From: Paenibacillus solanacearum
GTDB taxonomy: Bacteria > Bacillota > Bacilli > Paenibacillales > NBRC-103111
Assembly: GCF_910593845.1 (NCBI RefSeq)
Contig: NZ_CAJVAS010000006.1
Location: 62,001-126,000, forward strand
Direction: 5' to 3'
DNA: 64,000 nt
A program made the translations under genes and the position numbers. The first letter of the stretch is position 1. Each line of letters starts with the position of its first letter. This document shows positions 56,335 through 64,000 of the stretch, piece after piece. A model generated the notes under the pieces. It did no database searches. It saw nothing but the letters and a program-made list of their open reading frames with translations, and was not told the origin of the DNA.

Positions 56335-57078
56335 ATGGGCAACTACAAGCTGATTGCATTGGATTTGGACGGCACGCTGTTGACGGAGGAGAAGACGATT
56401 TCCACGGAAAATCGCGCGGCGCTGACGGAAGCGCAAGAGGCGGGAATCACCGTCATGTTCTCGACGGGACGCGGCGTGCAAAATGTGCTGCAGTACATTG
56501 AGGAGCTGCAGCTGACTTCTCCGCTCGTCACCGTTAACGGCGGCGAAGTATGGAAGCGGCCGGGTGAGCTGCATGTGCGTCGTACGCTGGATGCGGCGCT
56601 GATCCGCCGGATGCACAAGCTGGCCGAGCAGTACGATACCTGGTTCTGGGGATACAGCGTAGGCGGGCTGTACAATAAGGAACAGTGGCTGACGGACGAA
56701 GAGACGGAAGCCAAGGAATGGTTGAAATTCGGTTACTTCACCGAAGATATGAACAGTCTCGGGAAAATCCACGAGGAGCTCGCAGCTTGGGGGCTGCTTG
56801 AACTGACCAATTCGCATCCGTCCAATATCGAGGTCAATCCGAAGGGGGTCACCAAAGCGAGCGGTGTTCGCGAAGTATGCGCGATGCTTGGCATCGGGAT
56901 GTCGCAGGTGATCGCCATGGGGGACAGCTTGAATGACGAGTCGATGATTCGGGAAGCGGGACTCGGCATCGCGATGGGCAACGCGCAGGAAGCGGTGAAG
57001 CAATTCGCCGATACGGTGACGTTGACCAACGAGGAGCATGGCGTAGCGCATGCCATCCGCAAATATGCGCTCGTCTGA
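56335..57078 (+). CDS. Cof-type HAD phosphatase
   Basis: A 247-residue HAD IIB phosphatase. Motif I is ALDLDGTLL (Asp 9 and 11), motif II FSTGRG, the cap domain covers about residues 85-180, motif III Lys is in PKGVTKASGV, and motif IV is AMGDSLNDESMI. The family dephosphorylates sugar phosphates and other small metabolites such as FMN or pyridoxal phosphate; the substrate is unknown. I start at ATG 56335, which brings the motif I Asp close to the N-terminus as usual; an upstream TTG is less likely. It follows asnB by 60 bases and may share its transcript. Confidence 0.9.
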   Translation: MGNYKLIALDLDGTLLTEEKTISTENRAALTEAQEAGITVMFSTGRGVQNVLQYIEELQLTSPLVTVNGGEVWKRPGELHVRRTLDAALIRRMHKLAEQYDTWFWGYSVGGLYNKEQWLTDEETEAKEWLKFGYFTEDMNSLGKIHEELAAWGLLELTNSHPSNIEVNPKGVTKASGVREVCAMLGIGMSQVIAMGDSLNDESMIREAGLGIAMGNAQEAVKQFADTVTLTNEEHGVAHAIRKYALV

Positions 57079-57099
57079 TCGAAGAAGGAGGGTGGTTCG

Positions 57100-57588
57100 A
57101 TGTTAATCACCACAGCTTGGATCTTGATCGTATTATTGTTTGCCGTCGGCATGGCCGGGGCGGTCTATCCGGTGCTGCCGGGGGCGCTGGCGATCTATGC
57201 CGCATTTTTCGTTTACGGCTGGATGATCGGCTTCGAATCGTTCGGCTTATGGTTTTGGCTTGTCCAAACGACGATTGTCGTCGTACTGATGATAGCGGAT
57301 TACGCGGTGAGCGCATTGGGCGTGAAAAAGTTCGGCGGCACCCGCGCCTCGGTCATCGGCAGCACGATCGGGCTGTTGATCGGGCCGTTCGTCATTCCCG
57401 TCGTCGGACTGATCGCCGGTCCGTTTCTCGGCGCCGTGGCGGGGGAGCTGATCGCCGGAAAAGATATGCGCCAATCGCTGCGCGCGGGCGTCGGCGCGCT
57501 CGTCGGCTTTTTCTCCGGGTTTGTCGTCAAGTTCGCGCTGCAGCTGCTCATGATCATCCTGTTTATTATTTGGATCGTGAAATATTAA
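57100..57588 (+). CDS. DUF456-family membrane protein
   Basis: A 162-residue protein with four or five hydrophobic segments and small Gly-rich stretches. The GAVYPVLPGALAIYAAFFVYGW start, the ADYAVSALGVKKFGGTRASVIGSTIG region and GPFLGAVAGELIAGKDMRQSLRAGVGALVGF near the end are characteristic of DUF456. Function is not established. GAAGGAGGGTGG precedes the ATG. It lies 21 bases after the Cof-type phosphatase gene. Confidence 0.8.
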   Translation: MLITTAWILIVLLFAVGMAGAVYPVLPGALAIYAAFFVYGWMIGFESFGLWFWLVQTTIVVVLMIADYAVSALGVKKFGGTRASVIGSTIGLLIGPFVIPVVGLIAGPFLGAVAGELIAGKDMRQSLRAGVGALVGFFSGFVVKFALQLLMIILFIIWIVKY

Positions 57589-57641
57589 TTCGGTGGAATA
57601 TACACGTGAATAATCGTCGCCTTACAGGGAGGAGAGTCTTC

Positions 57642-57671
57642 TTGTTTGCGCCATTTCGGCCGTTAGGTTGA
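57642..57671 (+). CDS. Possible nine-codon leader peptide before the flippase gene
   Basis: TTG 57642 follows GGGAGGAG at a good distance and opens a nine-codon frame (MFAPFRPLG) whose TGA stop at 57669 overlaps an in-frame TTG of the flippase gene. This could couple translation, but no conservation evidence is available. Confidence 0.25.
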   Translation: MFAPFRPLG

Positions 57672-57691
57672 CCGGGAAGAAGGTAACGCAA

Positions 57692-59347
57692 TTGTCCAAG
57701 GATTCGTTAGTCAAAGGAACGCTGATCCTCACCTTGGCTGCGCTCGTAGCCAGGGCGCTTGGCGTGGTGCAGCGCATTCCGCTCGTCTATTTGCTCGGCG
57801 ATATCGGTATGGCCGCATACGGCATCGCCTTCAACTTATATTCCGTGCTGCTCGTCGTCGCCACGGCAGGCATCCCGAGCGCGCTCAGCAAAATGATCTC
57901 CGAGCGCACCGCGCTCGGGCGGCATGCCGAAGCCGACCGCATCTACAAAGCGGCGCTGCTGTTCGCGGCGGGGGCGGGCGTCGTCATGACGCTGCTGCTC
58001 TATATCGGCGCGCCTTATTTTGCCGAGAGCATCATCAACCCGCAGGCGGCGCTGCCGATTCGCGCCATCGCTCCGGCGCTGCTCCTGTTCCCGCTCATCG
58101 CCATCATGCGGGGATATTTCCAAGGCCGCCGCATGATGATGCCTAACGGCATCTCGCAAATTATCGAGCAAATTTTCCGCGTCGCCACGTCGGTAGCGCT
58201 CGCCTATTTGCTGCTCGGCCACAGCCTCGAATTCGCGGTCGCCGGCGCTTCGTTTGGCGGCGTTATCGGCAGCATCGCGGCAGCCGCTGTCATGCTCTAT
58301 TACGCGATGCGGCTGAGAAGCAGCGACCGCCGCGAGCTGGGGGCTCAGCCGGAAGCGGGTGCGACCGCCGCGCAGCCGCTGCGCTCCATCTACGCACAGC
58401 TGTTCAAGCTGTCCGTTCCGATCGTCATCTTCTCGATGACGGTGACGCTCATCTATACGATCGATTCCTCGATCGTCACGCTGCTGTTGAAGGACAGCAT
58501 GGGCGAGGAGCCGGCGCGCGAAATTCTCGGGATCCTGACCGGACGGGCGCAGTCGCTCGCCGGCATCCCGATCATTCTTGCCGTGGCGCTCAGCCAGTCG
58601 ATCGTGCCGATTATTTCATCGGCCTACTCGCAAAAGGATATGCAGCAAGTCGCCGGACAAACCGGCAAAGTGCTGCAGCTGTCCATCTTGTCGGGCTTGC
58701 CGATGGTGCTCGTCATTTGTCTTGCGGCGCGCCCGATCAACGGATTTATATTCGGCAACCCGAGCGAATCTCCGATCGCCGCCGATTACGCGGCGCCGGT
58801 CATTATGGCGCTTACGGTAAGCGCCATATTCCAGATCGTCATGCAAACATCCGGCGCTGTCCTGATGGGGATGGGGCGGATGAAGCCGCTTGTGCTCGGC
58901 GTAGTGATCGGCATCGCCGTGAAGCTGGCCGCAAGCTTCGCCCTTGCTCCGTATTTCGGCATCTACGGCATCATTGCGGCGACGGCGCTGTGCTTTATCG
59001 TGATGACGGCGATCAATTTGCTGGTGCTGCGCAGGGAAGTACGCTTCCGTGTGCTGGGTACCCGGCGCTGGGCGGCGCTGGCGGTTTCGACGATCATCAT
59101 CTGCGCGGTCGGCATCGGGCTGGATGCGCTGTGCCGCGCCTATATTCATCCGTTTGCCAGCATGCGCTGGGACGACATGGTGCAAACGGTTGTGCTCTGC
59201 GCGGTCATCGGCGCGGCTTACCCGCTGCTGCTCTTCCTGACGCGCGTCATGACGCCGAGCGACCTGCAGCAGCTGCCAGGTCCGCTGCGCAAGCTGGCGA
59301 AGCCGCTTCTCGCCAGGCTGGACCGCAAGCAGCGGCAAACGCCGTAA
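57692..59347 (+). CDS. MOP-superfamily lipid flippase (YtgP/MurJ/SpoVB-like)
   Basis: A 551-residue protein with about 14 membrane helices. It opens with LVKGTLILTLAALVARALG, the usual first helix of YtgP/SpoVB-type flippases, and has conserved segments such as AYGIAFNLYSVLLVVATAGIPSA, LFPLIAIMRGYFQGRR and PNGISQIIEQIFRV. These proteins move lipid-linked sugars, notably the peptidoglycan precursor lipid II, across the membrane. I use TTG 57692, with GAAGAAGG upstream and the best alignment to family starts; TTG 57668 would add eight residues and overlap a mini-frame. A very strong terminator follows. Confidence 0.9.
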   Translation: MSKDSLVKGTLILTLAALVARALGVVQRIPLVYLLGDIGMAAYGIAFNLYSVLLVVATAGIPSALSKMISERTALGRHAEADRIYKAALLFAAGAGVVMTLLLYIGAPYFAESIINPQAALPIRAIAPALLLFPLIAIMRGYFQGRRMMMPNGISQIIEQIFRVATSVALAYLLLGHSLEFAVAGASFGGVIGSIAAAAVMLYYAMRLRSSDRRELGAQPEAGATAAQPLRSIYAQLFKLSVPIVIFSMTVTLIYTIDSSIVTLLLKDSMGEEPAREILGILTGRAQSLAGIPIILAVALSQSIVPIISSAYSQKDMQQVAGQTGKVLQLSILSGLPMVLVICLAARPINGFIFGNPSESPIAADYAAPVIMALTVSAIFQIVMQTSGAVLMGMGRMKPLVLGVVIGIAVKLAASFALAPYFGIYGIIAATALCFIVMTAINLLVLRREVRFRVLGTRRWAALAVSTIIICAVGIGLDALCRAYIHPFASMRWDDMVQTVVLCAVIGAAYPLLLFLTRVMTPSDLQQLPGPLRKLAKPLLARLDRKQRQTP

Positions 59348-59420
59348 CGAACGTTGGCAGCGCACCTAGCGATCGGACGAGCCGTACCGTATACAATATA
59401 GAGAGCCGCGTTTAGCGGCA

Positions 59421-59480
59421 GAAGCCCCGAACCGGGAGATCGCATGTCGATCTCCGAGGCTCGGGGCTTCTTTGTCTTTG
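59421..59480 (+). terminator. Terminator of the flippase unit
   Basis: AGAAGCCCCGA and TCGGGGCTTCT form an 11-bp outer stem, with GGAGATC/GATCTCC inside, followed by TTGTCTTTG. Between 59348 and 59573 there is no other gene. Confidence 0.82.
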
Positions 59481-59573
59481 TCGCCGCGCGGCAGCGCCGC
59501 GGCACGTTGCTGCCGCGCGTTCCGAACAATCCCGCAGCGCGCGGCGTGCTCGACGGCTGGCCTTACTTCCGCG

Positions 59574-60899
59574 CTATACAAGCAAATCCCCCGCCAGCAC
59601 CGCCATTTCGATTTTGTTCAAGCCGAAGCAAAATTCGCCCGTCATCTCAAAGGCGAACGGCGCGCGGATGTCGGAGAAATAACCGAGCGCCTTCGCGCCT
59701 TCGTACCAGTCGCCCGGCTCGGCGGGGGCGACGCGGCGGTCCGCCCAGCTGTCGCTCAGCCGCGGACTGTACAGCGGGGCCGCACCCGGCCGGAGCTTGC
59801 ATCCGTCCAGCCGCTCCTGCAGCTGGCCGCGCGGCACGGGAGGCTGCTTGCGCACGGCGGCGAACAGGTGCGGCCAATAGTCGGCGCGCGAGCCGCTGTG
59901 CCGCGTGATTTGCGCGAAGCGGAGCGCACCTTCGGCAACCGCTGGGATGCCGAACAAGATCGCGTACAGCGTTTTGCCGGCCTCGATTCGTTCCCGAAGC
60001 GAGCTGAAATTGTCCAGGATCACCCCAGCCAGACGCGTCCGTCCTTCGTCTGCAAATGGGAATACGACCTGATTCAGCTGCAGCAGCGACTGCGTTTGGA
60101 AAAACAGCGTATCGAGCACCTTGTGCCGGAAATCGGGATGCCGGACAACGCGCGACTCGATAAAATGCTGCTCGTTGACGATAAGTCCGGTCGTCAGCAA
60201 GGCCGAATCGCGCCGCTCCCAGAAGCAGTCCCACACCGGGCGCATGAATCGGGAAACGTCCAGCTGCGGGAGCAGGTGGAAGAGGGGGAGGCGCGCCTTG
60301 ACACTGGCGCTGTACAGCAATAGCTGGGGATAAGCATCGTGAAAGATGAGCGCATTGGAGCGCTCCAGGAAGCGGAATACTTGCTCTCGCTGCTCCGGGC
60401 TGAGCAGAAACGGCAGCAGCTCGCCCTGCAAATCGGTCATGAACCAGCCGCCGTTGCGGGATACCATGTGCGCGAGCAGCGCCCAGTGCAGCTCCGGATG
60501 CTTGCGGTACATCTCCCAGTATGCCGCAGTACGCGTAACGTTGTTGCGGTTGCAGCGGTCGCGCTCCTTGCGAATCGATTCGAGCAGCGCAAGCTCGGCG
60601 CCGCTCGGATTAACTCCGAGCCCTCCCGGGAAGCCGGATGCGCTCCAGTTCCCTGAACTCCCGCTTCCGGACGGCTTCTGCCAACCGGCCAGTTGATCCA
60701 GCCGCTGCAGCCGCTTGCCGAGCATGGCCTTGGCCTCGTCCTGCAGCCGGATGGATCGGGCAGGCTCCAGCAGCTTTTTTTCGAGCAGCGCGGTTTGCGC
60801 CTTTGCTTTCATCCAGTGGACCGCTTCAAGCGGCAGCTCCGCCAGCTTGTGGAGCAGGTCGATGCCGTTCCAACGGCTCTTATGCCGGTTTTGCTGCAA
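59574..60899 (-). CDS. DUF2515 (YppC-like) protein
   Basis: A 441-residue soluble protein. The conserved core starts near residue 130 with RCNRNNVTRTAAYWEMYRKHPELHWALLAHMVSRNGGW and continues through FLERSNALIFHDAYPQLLLY and FNLQNEQ-type segments (VNEQHFIESRVV). This is the DUF2515/YppC family of endospore-formers, whose function is not known. There is no signal peptide or membrane helix. A Gly/Ser-rich insert lies near residues 75-95. It converges with the flippase gene and diverges from the lipoprotein gene. The family call rests on recalled motifs. Confidence 0.78.
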   Translation of the reverse strand: MQQNRHKSRWNGIDLLHKLAELPLEAVHWMKAKAQTALLEKKLLEPARSIRLQDEAKAMLGKRLQRLDQLAGWQKPSGSGSSGNWSASGFPGGLGVNPSGAELALLESIRKERDRCNRNNVTRTAAYWEMYRKHPELHWALLAHMVSRNGGWFMTDLQGELLPFLLSPEQREQVFRFLERSNALIFHDAYPQLLLYSASVKARLPLFHLLPQLDVSRFMRPVWDCFWERRDSALLTTGLIVNEQHFIESRVVRHPDFRHKVLDTLFFQTQSLLQLNQVVFPFADEGRTRLAGVILDNFSSLRERIEAGKTLYAILFGIPAVAEGALRFAQITRHSGSRADYWPHLFAAVRKQPPVPRGQLQERLDGCKLRPGAAPLYSPRLSDSWADRRVAPAEPGDWYEGAKALGYFSDIRAPFAFEMTGEFCFGLNKIEMAVLAGDLLV

Positions 60900-61052
60900 T
60901 GCCGCCGCCTCCCGCAGAAAAAGGGTTTTACTGAAACGTGTTGAATTAGTATATGACAGGTATTTCGGCCAATTGCTAGAAGTTCCTGATAGGTGTTACG
61001 GTGCAGCGCCGAGCTGCGTTGTATCGAATTTATTCGGTTGGAGGGTGTTCCA

Positions 61053-62657
61053 TTGTTTAAACAGAAAAGACGTAACGTGTTGCTCAGCTCCTTGCTCGTG
61101 CTGGTGCTGCTGGTGCTGGCGGGATGTCAGCCGGTCGGCGGCTTGGACGTGAATAAAGTGCTGACGAACAGCTTTGCCGTGAAGTCGGCGGAGAGCAATC
61201 AGACCATAACGGTGGAATTGACGCCGGACCATACCGGCCTGTCGCCGGAAGCGCAAAAAGTGTTCGATTTATTCGGTAATATGAAGCTGACGATCACCGA
61301 CGCAAAGACGGAAGATCCGTTCCATGCTTCGATGAAAGGAACGCTGGATTACGCAAAAGGCAGCATCCCGTTCCAGCTTTCTTTGGACGAACAGAACATG
61401 ATACTGCAGGTTGAGGGCGCGAAGAAGCCGCTGGTCCTTCGCACCGGAGCTGCGGCGCTCGGTTCGGCCGATATGCCGTCGCCGATGGCCAAAGCGCTGC
61501 AGGAGGAGATTCAGAAGATGAGCAAAAGGATGGTTGAAGCCTCACCTTCGCTTGCCTCCTTCCTCATGGGAAGCTCCCCGAATCCGAATAAGATCTCGGT
61601 CGAGAACGTATCGGAGAAAATTCACGGAGAATCCTTAAGCTTGCAGAAGCTGCATGCCGAAGTGCATGGCAGCGAGCTGATCGATCTGGTCAAAGGATTT
61701 TTGACGAACGTGCTGGCGGATGAAAAAGGCTTGAAGGAGTTTATCGGCCAACTGTACGATGTGTATGCTCCGTTCCTGCAGGCGGTGCTGAAGCAGGTAG
61801 GGGAGTCTGAGAATGACGAGATGACCGCCATGATCATGCCGTATTTGCAAAATAAAACGTTGGCGGTCGAATTTGTATTTACGACGTTGAAAACACAGCT
61901 CGGTATGGTGCTGAGCAAGTATGATGCGACCGTCGCCGCTTATTTCGCCACCGAAGAAGGGGCTGCGACTAAAGCATGGCTGGACGGCGGGCAATACATC
62001 AAAACGGATCTGTACTTCGATCGCGACGGCATGACCCGCAAGTCGGTGACCGAGCTCATGATCACAGCGCCGGAAGGTAAGGCGGACGGGCTCAAGAGCA
62101 TCAAGATTACTTCCGCAGCGGAAATGTGGAATATCAACAAAGCGGTCAAAGCCGACAAGATCGATACATCGGCAGGCGTCATCGATCTGAACGGCACGAC
62201 CGGACGGATGACGCCGAGCAAGATCGTCGCTTCGCTCGATCCGAATTCCCAGCTGTACAAGCTGCTCCGCAACGAGCTGCAAATTACGAAAAAAGAAATT
62301 ACGATAATCATGAACGACGACAGCGATGATTACGGATATTTCGGCACGAAGCCTTACAACGATAACGGAAACGTAATGGTGCCGGACCGTTTCGTCGTGG
62401 AGCGGCTGGATGCCGAAGTGGAATGGGATGAAGCGGCCAAGCAGGTCAAAATCACCGATCCGCTCAAAGGAAGCGTCATTACGCTGACGGTCGGCAGCAC
62501 GACCGCTACGGTGAACGGCATGCCGCAAACGCTGGAGAAAGCAGCTGCGCTTGTAGACGGGACGACTTACATTCCGGTGCGGTTCGTGACGGAAAACATG
62601 GGCGCTCAAGTCAAGTGGGACCAGGGAACGCAAACGGTCAGCATCACCAGAGAGTAG
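61053..62657 (+). CDS. Lipoprotein with C-terminal copper-amine-oxidase N-like domain
   Basis: A 534-residue lipoprotein. The signal peptide ends in lipobox VLAGC (Cys near residue 25). A long central region of about 400 residues has no recognisable motif and is rich in alternating beta/helix pattern. The C-terminal 95 residues contain the stalk-type domain common in Paenibacillus (VPDRFVVERLDAEVEWDE, TATVNGMPQTLEKAAALVDGTTYIPVRFVTENMGAQVKWD). That domain is usually an envelope attachment or folding module, not an oxidase. I start at TTG 61053 behind GGAGGGTG. No partner genes are evident. Confidence 0.82.
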   Translation: MFKQKRRNVLLSSLLVLVLLVLAGCQPVGGLDVNKVLTNSFAVKSAESNQTITVELTPDHTGLSPEAQKVFDLFGNMKLTITDAKTEDPFHASMKGTLDYAKGSIPFQLSLDEQNMILQVEGAKKPLVLRTGAAALGSADMPSPMAKALQEEIQKMSKRMVEASPSLASFLMGSSPNPNKISVENVSEKIHGESLSLQKLHAEVHGSELIDLVKGFLTNVLADEKGLKEFIGQLYDVYAPFLQAVLKQVGESENDEMTAMIMPYLQNKTLAVEFVFTTLKTQLGMVLSKYDATVAAYFATEEGAATKAWLDGGQYIKTDLYFDRDGMTRKSVTELMITAPEGKADGLKSIKITSAAEMWNINKAVKADKIDTSAGVIDLNGTTGRMTPSKIVASLDPNSQLYKLLRNELQITKKEITIIMNDDSDDYGYFGTKPYNDNGNVMVPDRFVVERLDAEVEWDEAAKQVKITDPLKGSVITLTVGSTTATVNGMPQTLEKAAALVDGTTYIPVRFVTENMGAQVKWDQGTQTVSITRE

Positions 62658-62716
62658 TATGCACTGAAATGACAGGAACCATTAGTAAAATACGGCATTT
62701 CTAAATGAAATACGAC

Positions 62717-62765
62717 AAAAGCCTTCCTTTTGACTCCGCCTGGAACAAAAGGAAGGCTTTTTCAA
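62717..62765. terminator. Bidirectional terminator between convergent genes
   Basis: AAAAGCCTTCCTTTT and AAAAGGAAGGCTTTT form a 15-bp stem with a 15-base loop. It serves both the lipoprotein gene and the ribbon-helix-helix gene, whose stop codon lies in the right arm. Confidence 0.88.
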
Positions 62766-62995
62766 TTGTTGCGGTCTCCATCGCCGGAGGGGCGCATCCC
62801 GTCGTGATCCGATTCGGGGCCGGAAGGAGCGGCGGAGGGACGTCCGGACGACAGTCTGCCCGCCCGGGCGGCGGCGTCGCGCAGCAAATATTCGATATGG
62901 CTGTTGACGCTGCGGAATTCATCGGCCGCCCACCGTTCGAGCACCTCGTACAGCTTCGGATCGAGCCGCAGCGGGAAATTTTTTTTCGCCGCCAT
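62762..62995 (-). CDS. Small ribbon-helix-helix (Arc-like) DNA-binding protein
   Basis: A 77-residue protein. Residues about 4-46 have the ribbon-helix-helix pattern ([36 protein letters not shown]), a short beta strand followed by two helices, as in Arc-type regulators. The C-terminal 30 residues are a polar, Gly/Ser/Pro-rich tail. It begins eight bases after the SPFH gene on the same strand, so the two are co-transcribed. Such small proteins commonly sit downstream of SPFH genes in this group of bacteria, but whether it binds DNA is not shown. No toxin partner is visible. Confidence 0.75.
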   Translation of the reverse strand: MAAKKNFPLRLDPKLYEVLERWAADEFRSVNSHIEYLLRDAAARAGRLSSGRPSAAPSGPESDHDGMRPSGDGDRNN

Positions 62996-63003
62996 GCCGC
63001 CGG

Positions 63004-63849
63004 TTAGTACAAGCTTCCCGTGTTAATGACCGGATTGGCGGAACGATCCGAAACGATGGCGACAAGCAGATTGTTGATCATAGCAGCCTTGCGTTCCTCA
63101 TCCAGCTCGATGACCCCTTCGCGCTGCAGCTGGGCAATGGCGAGCTGCACCATGCCGACGGCGCCTTCCACGATTTTGCTGCGCGCCGCAATGATGGCTG
63201 CGGCTTGCTGACGCTGCAGCATGGCGCTGGCAATTTCGGTGGAGTACGCCAGGTGCGTCAGCCGGGCTTCCAGCACTTCAACGCCGGCGACGGACAAGCG
63301 GTCCTGGAGCTCGCGGCTAAGCTCGGAAGCGACCTCGTCGGAATGGCCGCGCAGCGAATAGCCGGCTTCTTCGAAGCTGTCGTAAGGATATTTATTCGCC
63401 ACATGGCGCAAGGCGGTCTCGCTTTGAATCTCAACGAACTGCTCGTAGTTGTCTACATCGAAGGAAGCTTTGGCCGAATCGACGACGCGGAAGACGACGA
63501 CGGCGGCAATCTCGATCGGGTTGCCTTCGATGTCGTTCACCTTCAGCTTGGCGCTGTTGAAATTGCGCACGCGCATAGACAGCTTTTTGCGGAGAGAAAA
63601 TGGAACGGTAAGCCATAGGCCACTCTCGCGGATCGTACCGGCATAACTTCCGAAGAAGGTAACGACCTGCGCTTGATTCGGCTGCACGACCGTGATGGAC
63701 GAGGTTAACAGAGCGGCGATAATGATCAGCGCCACGCCGGCAATCGGCGAAGAGGCGGGAACCAGCAGGACGAAGCCGAGCACGAACAGAGCAAAGATAA
63801 CCAATATGCCTAAATATCCATTTACCTTCCAGGCATTTCTTTCTTTCAT
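63004..63849 (-). CDS. SPFH/band-7 domain membrane protein
   Basis: A 281-residue protein of the stomatin/prohibitin superfamily. Two hydrophobic segments (about residues 10-30 and 35-50) anchor it, and the SPFH domain follows: [25 protein letters not shown], then [27 protein letters not shown] and [41 protein letters not shown], ending in a helical region. SPFH proteins form large membrane cages that organise microdomains and proteases. AAAGGAG precedes the ATG. It is transcribed with the ribbon-helix-helix gene. The 150 bases upstream to the window end are AT-rich and likely hold its promoter. Confidence 0.9.
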   Translation of the reverse strand: MKERNAWKVNGYLGILVIFALFVLGFVLLVPASSPIAGVALIIIAALLTSSITVVQPNQAQVVTFFGSYAGTIRESGLWLTVPFSLRKKLSMRVRNFNSAKLKVNDIEGNPIEIAAVVVFRVVDSAKASFDVDNYEQFVEIQSETALRHVANKYPYDSFEEAGYSLRGHSDEVASELSRELQDRLSVAGVEVLEARLTHLAYSTEIASAMLQRQQAAAIIAARSKIVEGAVGMVQLAIAQLQREGVIELDEERKAAMINNLLVAIVSDRSANPVINTGSLY

Positions 63850-64000
63850 AACGTACCAACTCCTTTTAGATGAGATTGATTAAATATTGATTTGATATTT
63901 TTATGATATCACTTTTACAAAATAATGTAAACCGTTATAAAAACCCATTTCCGAATACTTGGTCAAGCTGCCTATCTGAACAAGACTCCTTCGACACCCG

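Overview
The window reads like a chromosomal segment of a Gram-positive, endospore-forming, S-layer-bearing bacterium of the Paenibacillus type. The evidence is a GerQ spore-coat protein, a three-repeat S-layer-homology (SLH) protein, many lipobox substrate-binding proteins, YesM/YesN-style sensor and AraC regulators, strong AGGAGG ribosome sites, and GlnR/TnrA- and MntR-like operators. The genus is an inference. There are no rRNA or tRNA genes, insertion sequences, phage genes or CRISPR arrays. All intact genes look functional.

Layout. 1-2.4 kb: a heterodimeric ABC exporter, its first subunit cut by the window edge. 2.5-11.8 kb: a carbohydrate-type island with a membrane-spanning AraC regulator, three solute-binding proteins without permeases, and a Tat-exported beta-helix protein; a candidate structured RNA lies at about 10.0-10.25 kb. 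12-14.2 kb: a DUF2238 membrane protein, gerQ and an aldo/keto reductase. 14.4-24.4 kb: a nitrogen block in which urtABCDE (urea uptake) diverges from ureABCFGD (urease). The shared control region has three perfect TGTNAN7TNACA boxes placed around two good sigma-A promoters. 24.7-27.4 kb: ctaB, a Sco-type copper chaperone and an auxin-efflux-family carrier. 27.4-33.4 kb: a Toprim protein, the SLH protein, an MFS permease and three poorly known membrane proteins, one with a transglutaminase-like domain. 33.5-40.1 kb: a HAD phosphatase, a class B penicillin-binding protein, and a four-gene Mn/Zn ABC importer behind an MntR-like operator.

40.3-48.8 kb is a coherent catabolic locus: sensor kinase and AraC-type response regulator, nucleoside hydrolase, CUT1-type ABC importer (binding protein plus two permeases, no ATPase) and ribokinase. 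Together they could sense, import and split ribonucleosides and phosphorylate the ribose. 49.0-49.25 kb holds a small, easily missed locus that looks like a type I toxin-antitoxin pair: a 27-residue holin-like peptide and a convergent antisense RNA sharing a bidirectional terminator. 49.3-52.8 kb: a second heterodimeric ABC exporter. 53.2-64 kb: a sugar isomerase/epimerase-fold protein, asparagine synthetase behind an unusual leader of alternating CAGTTG/CAACTG words, a Cof-type phosphatase, a DUF456 protein, a MurJ/YtgP-type flippase, a DUF2515 protein, a copper-amine-oxidase-N-domain lipoprotein, and an SPFH protein with a ribbon-helix-helix partner.

The best candidates for new biology are the asnB leader repeats, the toxin/antisense pair, the structured RNA near 10 kb, the riboside locus and the dual GlnR-type control of urea uptake and urease. 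All calls come from reading the sequence; no database search was run.
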